Assembly: GCA_021798235.1 (NCBI GenBank)
Contig: JAJZMO010000173.1
Coordinates: 1 to 6,563 of the forward strand
DNA from: Acidobacteriota bacterium
Lineage (GTDB): Bacteria > Acidobacteriota > Terriglobia > Terriglobales > Acidobacteriaceae
Length of the DNA stretch: 6,563 nt
Reading direction: 5' to 3'
A model generated the notes under the pieces. It saw nothing but the letters and a program-made list of their open reading frames with translations. It was not told the origin of the DNA and made no database searches. The position numbers and the translations under genes were made by a program. Of the stretch, positions 1 to 6,465 are shown in pieces (positions within the stretch are counted from its first letter, which is position 1; the number at the start of each line of letters is the position of its first letter).

Positions 1-20
1 CCAAATGGATGCAGCTTCAT
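1..20 (-). CDS. Start of the next operon gene, truncated by the window edge (PilO expected)
   Basis: An ATG at 20-18 overlaps the pilN stop TGA (19-17) as ATGA, the same arrangement as at the pilin/lolA junction. Only six full codons are inside the window (M-K-L-H-P-F). They show nothing about function. In pilM-pilN clusters the next gene is normally pilO, so that is the expectation, but it rests on gene order alone. The open frame beyond the edge cannot be checked here. Confidence 0.45.
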
Positions 21-934
21 GGTTCCGAATCCGCCCCCTGCGCCGGTACATTCTGCACGTAAATTTGCCGCCGGTTCTGCATCAAAACAGTCTGCGGAAC
101 GTTTGCCCCCATCCATTGCCGTTGTCCTGGGTTGAGGGGCTGCGTATTCGATGGCTGCATTCTCGGTTGCGGCATGCGCGGAGGCACAGAATTGCTGGCC
201 CGCTGCGTTTGCGCATCTGCGCTTTGTGTATGAACAAGTGACCGCTGAGGCACCGGCTGCACAGGAATCGTACCCGCTGCGGGAAAATCCTTTTGATCGG
301 CGCTGGTGTCTGCCTTGGGCAACTCATCCATGCCTGCAGCGTTGTACTCGGCGAGAATGTCAAAGTTCACATCGGCTGCATCCTGAGACAGTGGCACCGC
401 ACCCGGCCTGCCGTTGCCTGTGCTTGCCTGCGCTGCGGATTCTCCGGCCAGACGCGGATGCAAAAAGTGTTTGGATGTTTCCAGATTTTTGACCAACTCA
501 ACGGCCTTGTCGCGTGCGCCGGTCACTTGCAGGCGCAGCAACACAGTTCCCGTCTTGGACATCTGCGGCTGCATGCTGAGTACCTGCAAACCGCCGGGAA
601 GCACGTTTTCCAAATCCATCAGCGCAGCTGTCCAGGAAAAAGACTTTTGCGTGAAAAGATTGTTTAAGAATGCCGATTCCGCTTGCACGGCAGCATTTTG
701 CGGCTCGCGCATCGTGTCCTGATCCTGTTGCCATTCCTGTTCCAGAGCGCTGGTGCGCTGTTGCCAGCGGCTCACTGCATCGTCGGCGATTTCAGCCTTG
801 CGCTCCAAATGCTTGTGTGTGAGCCAGAGGCCAAACAACACCAACACCAACGCGCCCGCCAGCAGGCGCAAGCGCGCCAGCAATGGGCCTAGTTCCACAA
901 AGGGCCGTGAAGCCAGATTGATTGTGACTCGCAT
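17..934 (-). CDS. pilN: PilN-like inner-membrane assembly protein with extended C-terminal tail
   Basis: This 305-residue bitopic inner-membrane protein is of the PilN type. In pilus systems PilN binds PilM through its cytoplasmic N terminus and pairs with PilO in the periplasm. The first residues, RVTINLASRPFVE, match the conserved PilN N-terminal PilM-binding motif. A single membrane helix follows (about 22-39), then a Glu/Gln/Arg-rich probable coiled coil (40-80) and a ferredoxin-like periplasmic domain (about 95-198, ending NFDILAEYN). The last ~107 residues are rich in Gln, Pro, Ser and Asn with little predicted structure, making the protein about 100 residues longer than a typical PilN. 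The start is the ATG at 934, whose A is the last base of the pilM stop (TGATG). In-frame codons further upstream lie inside pilM and would add a segment unlike any PilN. The stop overlaps a following ATG (ATGA) at the left edge. Confidence 0.82.
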   Translation of the reverse strand: MRVTINLASRPFVELGPLLARLRLLAGALVLVLFGLWLTHKHLERKAEIADDAVSRWQQRTSALEQEWQQDQDTMREPQNAAVQAESAFLNNLFTQKSFSWTAALMDLENVLPGGLQVLSMQPQMSKTGTVLLRLQVTGARDKAVELVKNLETSKHFLHPRLAGESAAQASTGNGRPGAVPLSQDAADVNFDILAEYNAAGMDELPKADTSADQKDFPAAGTIPVQPVPQRSLVHTQSADAQTQRASNSVPPRMPQPRMQPSNTQPLNPGQRQWMGANVPQTVLMQNRRQIYVQNVPAQGADSEP

Positions 935-1920
935 CAGCCGTGCAGCGCCCCCACCACGCCAGCAAATCGACAGGCAGGCACGCCATTCGGAACCGCCTCC
1001 GCCAAAAAGTGTTCGCTGCGCACCAAACTGCGCAGCGGGATCTGCCAATCGCAGACGGCATTGAGTTGCGAGTACAGCAACTCCGGCGAGTCCTTCCCGG
1101 CCACCAGAACATGATCGGGTGTGCGGCCCAGTGCATCTTCATAAAATGCTGCGGCCATCAAAATCGCCTGAATGCAATCCTCTTCTTGAGTGGCAGGCGC
1201 AGCCTCTGGCAGTGCCACTTCATCCACAGGCACAGCATGGGGTGCAGTCGCATGTTCCAGTGTGCGGTAGAGCAGTAAATCATTGCCGCGGCTGATCGTG
1301 GTCGACACCGATTGCTGGCTCGTATGCACCAGCAAGTGCGCCTCATCCTCAGGCACGGCGGCCAGAGAGGCTAGCGTGGCCGGCAAAATTGCACCAGGCT
1401 CAAAACCAGCTGTGCGCAGGAGAGATTCCAATTCTTCGCGCAACTCCGCCTGCATTGCGGTGACCAGCACGCGCACAGTTTCGTCCTCTTGCGTTTTGCC
1501 AGAATGTAGCACCTGATACGAAATAGCTGCCTCGTCGGCGTCAAAGGGCAGCATCTTGCGCAAGCGAAAGCGAACGAGCGGCAGCGCCTCACTGTGCTTA
1601 TTGGGCAATGCTTCAAAATCCAGTACCAGCACGCGCACGCAGACGTCGGGCACAACCAGCGTCACCTGTTTCGAACGGCTTTTGCCGGCGACGAGCTTCA
1701 GGGCTTTTAGATCGTGCAGTTCCGCTGCCAATGTGCTGCCAGAAAGAATGGGGGATTTTAACGCAGGAGCTACAGCACCAACTGGCAAGGGTTGGAAAAG
1801 CGCAGCCTGCACGGGCAGGCCCGGCGAAGCAGAGTGTGCCGCGTAGACTGCCTCGCTGGTAAGCGCGCAGGCCAAACGGGGCCGGGCTGTCGTTTGCAAT
1901 GCTGATGGAATCCAGCGCAT
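934..1920 (-). CDS. pilM: PilM/GspL-like cytoplasmic alignment-complex protein
   Basis: This 328-residue protein is probably the PilM-type (cytoplasmic GspL-type) component that links the assembly ATPase to the PilN/PilO inner-membrane complex. The clearest match is the central segment: KQVTLVVPDVCVRVLVLDFE (84-103), then LPLVRFRLRKMLPFDADEAAISYQV (113-137), and a T(A)MQAELREELESLLRTAGFEPGAILP stretch (154-180), which I recognise from PilM-like proteins encoded beside pilN. The N-terminal strand (RPRLACALTSEAVYAA, 13-28) stands where canonical PilM has a Gly/Asp-rich phosphate-binding loop. That loop is not visible, so ATP binding is doubtful. An Ala/Pro/Glu-rich linker occupies about 222-246. 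No membrane helix is seen. The ATG at 1920 is the only reasonable start (the next Met is 123), although its ribosome site is weak. It lies 43 nt after the ATPase gene and its TGA overlaps the pilN ATG by one base (TGATG). The assignment rests mainly on position and the central motif. Confidence 0.75.
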   Translation of the reverse strand: MRWIPSALQTTARPRLACALTSEAVYAAHSASPGLPVQAALFQPLPVGAVAPALKSPILSGSTLAAELHDLKALKLVAGKSRSKQVTLVVPDVCVRVLVLDFEALPNKHSEALPLVRFRLRKMLPFDADEAAISYQVLHSGKTQEDETVRVLVTAMQAELREELESLLRTAGFEPGAILPATLASLAAVPEDEAHLLVHTSQQSVSTTISRGNDLLLYRTLEHATAPHAVPVDEVALPEAAPATQEEDCIQAILMAAAFYEDALGRTPDHVLVAGKDSPELLYSQLNAVCDWQIPLRSLVRSEHFLAEAVPNGVPACRFAGVVGALHG

Positions 1921-1963
1921 CGTTATGGATCTTTCGGCGCGCTTTTCACGCGTCTGCTCTAGC

Positions 1964-3598
1964 TTACCGCGTCGCTTCGATAAAGGTCACTTTATTAATC
2001 TCGCGCAGCGTGGTCAGGCCGAGCCGTACACGCTGCAAGGCGGATTCGCGCAGGAAGCTCATGCCCTGGTCGCGCGCCATCTTGCGGATCTCGGAACTGG
2101 GCTTCCGCTCCAGAATCATCTCGCGGATGACATCGTTGAGTTCGAGCAATTCGTGAATGGCCGTGCGCCCGCGGTAGCCGGTACCTCCGCATTCAATGCA
2201 GCCAACACCTTCGTAAAATTTGCAATCGGCCCAGTCTTTGGGATCCATGCCAGAGGCGTGCATCTCTCCCAGGCTATGGGTAACTTCGCGCTTGCAGTGT
2301 TCGCAGATGGTGCGCACCAGACGCTGAGCCAGGATGCAGTTCAGCGCAGAGACGAAGTTGTAGGCCTCGACGCCCATGTTCAAGAAGCGGCCAATAACAT
2401 CCACCACGTTGTTGGCGTGGACAGTGGTAAAAACCAAGTGGCCGGTGAGCGCGGAGTTGATGGCAATCTGCGCCGTTTCCTGGTCGCGAATTTCACCGAC
2501 AAGAATCTTGTCCGGGTCATGGCGCAAAATCGAACGCAGGCCGCGCGCAAAGGTCAGGCCTTTTTTCTCGTTGACGGGAATTTGCGTGATGCCACGAATC
2601 TGATACTCGACCGGATCCTCAATGGTGATGATCTTATCCTCATCGCTTTTGATCTCATTGAGAGCGGCGTAGAGCGTGGTAGTTTTGCCGGAGCCAGTGG
2701 GGCCGGTGACGAGCACCATGCCGTAGGGTTCCCGAATGTAGGAGCGGAAGCGGCGCAGATCTTCTTCCGCAAAACCGACGACCTCCAGTGTAAGCTTGGT
2801 GAATTTTTCGCTCATCGACTCTTTGTCGAGTACGCGGAGCACTGCGTTTTCACCATGTACGGTCGGCATGATGGAGACGCGGAAGTCAATCAGGCGGCCT
2901 TTATAACGCACGCGAAATCGTCCATCCTGCGGAACGCGGCGCTCGGCAATGTCGAGTTCGCTCATGACCTTGATACGCGACAGAATCGTCTGGTGATGTT
3001 CCCGCGCAATGGGGGCCATCGCCGGTTGCAACACGCCGTCAATGCGGTACTTCACATGCAGACTATCGTCGTAGGTCTCGATGTGAATATCGCTGGCGCG
3101 GCGCTCGAGCGCGGTGAAGATGGTGGTGTCCACCAGGCGAATGATGGGACTGATGTCCTCTTCGGATGTGAGCTTCTCAATCGAAATACTCTCGTCGGCA
3201 TTCTCGACGGCAGAGATGACATCGAAGGTGAGGCCCTCGCTGGCTTCATCCAGCACGCGCTGCGATTGCTCGGTTTTCTTCAGCAGGTCGGTGATCTGGC
3301 TCAGCGTGGCGACGCGGATGCTAAGACGTTGGCCGAGCAGTCCGGAGATTTCGTCGAGCACCATCAGGCGGCTGGGGTCGCTGACGGCAATCACGAGCCG
3401 GTCAGCCTGCTGCTCCAAGGGCACAAAGTTGTAACGGAACATGATGTCCACGGGCACGGTACGCAGCAGGTCGTGCTGAATGCGGAAGTTGCGCAGATCG
3501 ACGTACTCGGAGCGATAGCGCTGGGCCAGCATTTTTGCTTGGCTCACTTCATCCGTGGTGCCGTTTTTACTGACGGGCATTACGACCGGATCGGCCAT
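1964..3598 (-). CDS. gspE: GspE/PilB-family pilus or secretion assembly ATPase
   Basis: This 544-residue cytoplasmic hexameric ATPase powers pilus or pseudopilus extension through the GspF/PilC platform. An N-terminal GspE-N-type domain (about 25-108) leads to the N2 domain (about 145-285) and the RecA-like core. The core is complete: Walker A GPTGSGKT (299-306), Asp box ITIEDPVE (324-331), Walker B ILVGEIRD with Glu369 (365-372), and His box TTVHAN with His394 (391-396). A Zn-binding tetracysteine follows: C432/C435 (CEHC) and C467/C470 (CIEC). This motif and the N domain argue for an extension ATPase rather than PilT. The start is the ATG at 3598, with a strong AAGGGAG site 7 nt upstream, the best ribosome site in the cluster. 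It follows a 98-nt leader with inverted repeats and precedes pilM by 43 nt. Nothing looks broken. Whether it is the PilB or the GspE orthologue is not decidable here. Confidence 0.96.
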   Translation of the reverse strand: MADPVVMPVSKNGTTDEVSQAKMLAQRYRSEYVDLRNFRIQHDLLRTVPVDIMFRYNFVPLEQQADRLVIAVSDPSRLMVLDEISGLLGQRLSIRVATLSQITDLLKKTEQSQRVLDEASEGLTFDVISAVENADESISIEKLTSEEDISPIIRLVDTTIFTALERRASDIHIETYDDSLHVKYRIDGVLQPAMAPIAREHHQTILSRIKVMSELDIAERRVPQDGRFRVRYKGRLIDFRVSIMPTVHGENAVLRVLDKESMSEKFTKLTLEVVGFAEEDLRRFRSYIREPYGMVLVTGPTGSGKTTTLYAALNEIKSDEDKIITIEDPVEYQIRGITQIPVNEKKGLTFARGLRSILRHDPDKILVGEIRDQETAQIAINSALTGHLVFTTVHANNVVDVIGRFLNMGVEAYNFVSALNCILAQRLVRTICEHCKREVTHSLGEMHASGMDPKDWADCKFYEGVGCIECGGTGYRGRTAIHELLELNDVIREMILERKPSSEIRKMARDQGMSFLRESALQRVRLGLTTLREINKVTFIEATR

Positions 3599-3605
3599 GG
3601 TGTTT

Positions 3606-3612
3606 CTCCCTT
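3606..3612 (-). promoter_or_regulatory. Ribosome binding site of the assembly ATPase gene
   Basis: On the minus strand AAGGGAG lies 7 nt before the ATG at 3598. It is the strongest Shine-Dalgarno match among the genes of this window and fixes the ATPase start. The right arm of the leader inverted repeat ends on its first base, so pairing in the leader could affect access to it. Confidence 0.75.
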
Positions 3613-3685
3613 ACGGTTGCCAGACAACCGCAGATTGCTTGACGTTGTTGCACTCCACTCGAAAGAACATATCGTTGCAACCGTA
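3612..3685 (-). repeat. Inverted repeat in the leader between gspF and the ATPase gene
   Basis: The 98-nt spacer contains a perfect 9-bp inverted repeat: + strand TACGGTTGC at 3612-3620 and GCAACCGTA at 3677-3685. A third copy of the core, CAACCG at 3625-3630, can instead pair with CGGTTG at 3614-3619 as a 6-bp hairpin with a 5-nt loop. The two pairings exclude each other and both end next to the ATPase ribosome binding site. There is no T-run, so it is not a classic terminator. A role in tuning ATPase translation or mRNA processing is inference. Confidence 0.5.
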
Positions 3686-3696
3686 GCGCGCGCCCG

Positions 3697-4893
3697 CTAC
3701 TTGCCGAAACTACCCGCGCCCAGGTTGAAGATCGGCAGATAGAGCGCGATCAAGATGGTGACCACAATGGTCCCCATGACGATTAAAATCGCCGGCTCAA
3801 TCAGGGACAAGGCCGCTGTCAGCGCGGTCTGCACATCCTCTTCATAGAATTCTGCCACGGAGTTGAGCATTCCCGGCAGTGCCCCGGTGGATTCGCCCAC
3901 TTCGATCATCTCAATGGCCAGTTCTGGAAAGATTTTTGTCTTCTCCAGGCTGCGGGCCAAGCCTTTGCCCTCACGCACGCTGACCACGGAGTTCATCACC
4001 GCCTGCGTCACGCGACGACTGCCAATGGAGCGCGCCGCGGTTTCCAACGACGGAACGGGCGGCAGACCTCCAGTGAGCAGCGTGGAGAGCGTACGCGAAA
4101 ATAGCGCCACCTGATACTTGAGCCAAATGCTGCCAAAGATCGGCATATGTACGCGCACGGTGTCCATGGCGTTGGCGCCGCTTTCTGACTTGCTCCAGCG
4201 AATGAGCGCGAAGACACCTGCAGCCAAGGCCACCAGTCCGTAGGGCAAATAGATCTGGATATTGTTGCCGACAGCAAGCATCAGAACGGTGATTGCCGGC
4301 AGCTTGGTGCCAATCTGGTCGTAAAGCGCAGCAAAACGCGGCACCACGAAAGAGATCAAAAAGATCAGCAGCACGGTCACCATCACGATGAGCAGCACGG
4401 GATAGACCAACGATGCAATCATCTTTTTGCGAAAGGTGAGCGAGATGCGCTGAAAGGCCAAGTAGCGACCTAGAACCTCTTCGAGATTGCCGGAGCGCTC
4501 GCCGGCCAGTAGCGTGGTGTTAAAAATGACGGGAAAATTTCCCTGCGCCTCAAATGCGGCGGACAATGCCTGGCCCGTGCGCACACGCACGCCTACATCC
4601 TCCAACTGAGCGCGAAAGGAGGGATTCTTTTGGCGCTTGGCGAGCAACTCCAACGAGGAAAGAATAGGGAGTCCGGCACGGATAAGCGTGAGGAACTGCT
4701 GATTAAAGATGAGGAAGGGTTCCAGCTTGATGCTTTTGCGCTTGCCACCGGCCATGCCGCGTGGACGCACGGAATAGACTAAATATCCAGATTGGGTAAA
4801 CCGCGCCCGCAACTCTTCTGCGGTGCTGGCGATGTGTACCTGCTCCTGCACATGCCCGCGTTCATCGGCCAGCTTAACTATGAACTCCGCCAT
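3697..4893 (-). CDS. gspF: Type II secretion / type IV pilus inner-membrane platform protein (GspF/PilC family)
   Basis: This 398-residue polytopic inner-membrane protein forms the platform on which the assembly ATPase acts to extrude pilin subunits. It has the normal family length and layout. A small N-terminal domain (1-55) is followed by two copies of the T2SSF fold (about 62-186 and 265-387). Each copy shows the hallmark pairs: AGLPILSSLELLA (73-85) with GERSGNLEEVLGRYLAF (131-147), and GGLPPVPSLETAA (275-287) with EVGESTGALPGMLNSVAEFYEEDV (331-354). Three membrane helices are visible at about 159-185, 214-232 and 364-389. It begins 30 nt after lolA, with GGAG 13 nt upstream of the ATG, a long spacing that suggests only modest initiation. 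A 98-nt gap separates it from the ATPase gene downstream. The family is shared by pilus (PilC) and secretion (GspF) systems. The PilM/PilN neighbours lean towards a pilus-type machine, so the symbol is a family label only. Confidence 0.95.
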   Translation of the reverse strand: MAEFIVKLADERGHVQEQVHIASTAEELRARFTQSGYLVYSVRPRGMAGGKRKSIKLEPFLIFNQQFLTLIRAGLPILSSLELLAKRQKNPSFRAQLEDVGVRVRTGQALSAAFEAQGNFPVIFNTTLLAGERSGNLEEVLGRYLAFQRISLTFRKKMIASLVYPVLLIVMVTVLLIFLISFVVPRFAALYDQIGTKLPAITVLMLAVGNNIQIYLPYGLVALAAGVFALIRWSKSESGANAMDTVRVHMPIFGSIWLKYQVALFSRTLSTLLTGGLPPVPSLETAARSIGSRRVTQAVMNSVVSVREGKGLARSLEKTKIFPELAIEMIEVGESTGALPGMLNSVAEFYEEDVQTALTAALSLIEPAILIVMGTIVVTILIALYLPIFNLGAGSFGK

Positions 4894-4923
4894 GATAAAT
4901 TCAGATCTCCGCGCTGCGCCTGC

Positions 4924-5661
4924 TTACATCGGCGGCAGACCATCGACGACTTTGACATTCGCCGGCGGCGTGAAGACAAAGACATCTTTGTTGATGTCTA
5001 CCTTGTCATTTTCATTGTAGAACTGGAAGCGCGTTTCGGCACCGCCGGTCTCCTGCATCCGCATGGAGAGAATCGTGCCGCTAGGCAGCACAGTCAACTC
5101 CAACTGATTCATGGTCGTTTCCATGCCCACGGGTACACCGCGCAGAATGGCCATGCCTCCATCATAGGTGACGGTGAGCTTGTCCAGTTCCTTGGCTAAG
5201 TTGGTTTTGCCCAGCAGGAAGCGCAATGGCGAACGCAGATCGTTCAGCTTTTCAATGGGAATTCGCTGCGCCTGCGCATCGCCGGGCGTGTAGCTGTAAG
5301 CGAAGTGCTTATCGACCAGGAAAAGTTTTCCGTGCGGGTGGCTGTACTCCCAGCGCATGAGGCCGGGCTTTTTCAGCAGCAGTCTTCCCTGCTCGTTGCG
5401 CTCGATTCCTGCGTTCGTGTACCGCTCAACAAAGCTCAGCTCCAACCCGTGTACGCTGTTGTAGTGCTTGTCCACACGCGCGGCCACGACATCCGCCGTA
5501 GGCTGGACCAGCGTGAAAGGGTCCTCATTGGGATTCAGCGTAGCGGAATCCTGTTTGTCGTGATGCAAGGCCGCCGCAAAAGGCGCGGCCAATAGCCATG
5601 CAGACACCGCCGCGCTCATGGCCAAGGTACGGAAGCGCGGCGCATGTGGCTGCCGGATCAT
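4924..5661 (-). CDS. lolA: LolA-like outer-membrane lipoprotein carrier protein
   Basis: This 245-residue protein resembles LolA, the periplasmic chaperone that takes lipoproteins released by LolCDE and carries them to the outer membrane. It has a Sec signal peptide: a basic start (MIRQPHAPRFR), a hydrophobic core at about residues 13-30, and a probable cut near AAA/LHH (about 31-32). The mature part has the family's pattern. A helix with VDKHYNSVHGLELSF (63-77) leads to the hallmark 'KKPGLMRWEYSHPHGKLFLVD' region (97-117), then a YSYTPGD..AQ turn (122-132), an SPLRFLLG helix (144-151), and late strands ending in FVFTPPANVKVV (228-239). The start is the ATG at 5661, which overlaps the pilin stop as ATGA and implies translational coupling. 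A TTG further upstream (5679) would lie inside the pilin gene and is less likely. LolA is usually encoded elsewhere, so its place between a pilin and gspF is unusual. It may be a paralogue dedicated to this apparatus. Confidence 0.9.
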   Translation of the reverse strand: MIRQPHAPRFRTLAMSAAVSAWLLAAPFAAALHHDKQDSATLNPNEDPFTLVQPTADVVAARVDKHYNSVHGLELSFVERYTNAGIERNEQGRLLLKKPGLMRWEYSHPHGKLFLVDKHFAYSYTPGDAQAQRIPIEKLNDLRSPLRFLLGKTNLAKELDKLTVTYDGGMAILRGVPVGMETTMNQLELTVLPSGTILSMRMQETGGAETRFQFYNENDKVDINKDVFVFTPPANVKVVDGLPPM

Positions 5662-6164
5662 TGGATGGGTTGGGTGCAATTCGTACCGCCTGCAGGATCG
5701 GATTTCATCTCACCGGTCTGATCCATGCAGAAGCCCCGGTGCCCGGTTTTGCCCACGGATTGCGGTACGGCCGTCACTTCAAAAGAAGTATAAACATCCT
5801 GATTGTTCACCGTAACCTTGGTGCAGTTGCCAATGGTGAAGGTGTAGCCACTCTTTTGGCCGCTGGCCAAATCGTTGGACAACAGCTGCGCCGCCTGTGG
5901 GCTGGGCGCGCCGGACTTCGGATCGCCACCCAACTGGCTTAAATTGCAGGCAAATCCGTTGGCCGGATAATCCGTTTCGTACTGAATCTCCGCGCTGTTG
6001 ATGGCGCGCAACGACTGCAGCGCTGAGGTCTCATTGGCCTGGCTGCGCATGTTCATATAATTCGGAATGGCGATGGCCATCAAGATCAAAATGACCGACA
6101 TGACGATCAGCAGTTCCATGAGCGTGTAGCCGCTCTGGCTGCGGTTGCGGTTGCGCTGTGACAT
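5658..6164 (-). CDS. Type IV pilin-like prepilin (T4P major pilin or T2SS pseudopilin)
   Basis: This encodes a 168-residue prepilin, a subunit that is cut and N-methylated by prepilin peptidase at the inner membrane and then polymerised into a pilus or pseudopilus. The short basic leader (12 residues, Arg/Asn/Gln-rich) ends in Ser-Gly. Cleavage is expected at G12/Y13, followed by TLMELLIV with the conserved Glu at mature position 5 and a hydrophobic helix to about residue 33, then the usual IPNY kink. The globular part (about 45-168) has four cysteines (73, 114, 146, 163) and a C-terminal CMDQTGE segment like that of many Acidobacteriota and deltaproteobacterial pilins. I chose the ATG at 6164 because GGAG lies 4 nt upstream and the leader length is typical. 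An in-frame ATG at 6182 and a GTG at 6221 are possible but less likely. The first gene of the cluster, it overlaps lolA by ATGA. Pilin versus GspG-like pseudopilin cannot be settled from sequence alone; the assembly-gene context favours a pilin. Confidence 0.9.
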   Translation of the reverse strand: MSQRNRNRSQSGYTLMELLIVMSVILILMAIAIPNYMNMRSQANETSALQSLRAINSAEIQYETDYPANGFACNLSQLGGDPKSGAPSPQAAQLLSNDLASGQKSGYTFTIGNCTKVTVNNQDVYTSFEVTAVPQSVGKTGHRGFCMDQTGEMKSDPAGGTNCTQPIQ

Positions 6165-6168
6165 GGAT

Positions 6169-6172
6169 CTCC
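6169..6172 (-). promoter_or_regulatory. Ribosome binding site favouring the pilin start at 6164
   Basis: Minus-strand GGAG is located 4 nt before the ATG at 6164. The spacing is short but usable. The alternative ATG at 6182 has only a run of Gs about 13 nt upstream, so this site supports the shorter, 12-residue prepilin leader. Confidence 0.5.
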
Positions 6173-6338
6173 AAATATTCATACAGATACGTTTGCCCCC
6201 GGCGATTTCCATCCTCCACACTGTATCAGTTGGCGGCGGGTCTGCCCACGGAAAAATTTATCCCTGCGCCGCCTGCTCCCAGAATCACATACCGGAGCGC
6301 CTTGTCCCAACTTCAGTGGGAGGATAGAATCCATTGTG

Positions 6339-6350
6339 CTTTTGCAAAAG
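6339..6350. repeat. 12-bp perfect palindrome upstream of the pilin operon
   Basis: CTTTTGCAAAAG is identical on both strands and lies about 175 bp before the pilin ATG. A symmetric AT-rich site of this length in an upstream region could be an operator for a dimeric regulator. No regulator family is recognised from it, and a chance origin is possible. Confidence 0.3.
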
Positions 6351-6400
6351 AGACAAAGCAAACTTGGCGCGAAGCCTGCCGCCCGCTCCCGTCCAAGGAG

Positions 6401-6444
6401 TCATTCTGGACGAGCGCAGCGGAGTGAAGAATCCAGAGAATCTC
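6401..6444. repeat. Dispersed-type intergenic repeat (TCATTCTGGACGAGCG... family)
   Basis: The segment runs from TCATTCTGGACGAGCGCAGC through GGAGTGAAGAATCCAGAGAA to TCTC. It resembles the 'GTCATTCTGAGCG...GAAGAATCTC' intergenic repeat that I recall from many Acidobacteriota and some other phyla. It has short internal symmetry (TCTGGA at 6405-6410 with TCCAGA at 6432-6437). Only one copy is in this window, so the repeat status rests on recall and not on an observed second copy. Confidence 0.5.
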
Positions 6445-6465
6445 GGTTAAGAAAACAGCCCGTGC

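Noticed and set aside
935..1048. N-terminal extension of PilN to position 1048
   Set aside because: It overlaps the end of pilM, adds 38 residues before the conserved RVTINLASRPF start, and is unnecessary because the ATG at 934 sits on a TGATG junction.
1925..3742. A 605-codon open frame on the plus strand antisense to the ATPase gene
   Set aside because: It mirrors the GspE/PilB gene almost exactly and its predicted product has no recognisable domain. The minus-strand frame has complete Walker, Asp, His and cysteine motifs. The long antisense frame is a by-product of codon bias.
5662..5679. Upstream TTG start for lolA
   Set aside because: It lies inside the pilin gene. The ATG at 5661 forms an ATGA overlap and gives a normal signal peptide.
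6165..6221. Longer pilin starts at GTG 6221 or ATG 6182
   Set aside because: They give an unusually long leader or a poor ribosome site. The ATG at 6164 has GGAG upstream and a typical short basic leader. The ATG at 6182 is not fully excluded.
6222..6340. Sigma-70 or sigma-54 promoter for the pilin operon
   Set aside because: Several partial boxes exist (for example minus-strand GATAAA and GATACA) but none has a matching -35 at proper spacing, and no GG-N10-GC sigma-54 element was found.
6158..6427. Small open frames on both strands right of the pilin gene (such as 6158-6427 plus and 6179-6361 minus)
   Set aside because: They run through repeat sequence or the pilin leader, have no convincing ribosome site, and their products have no recognisable features.
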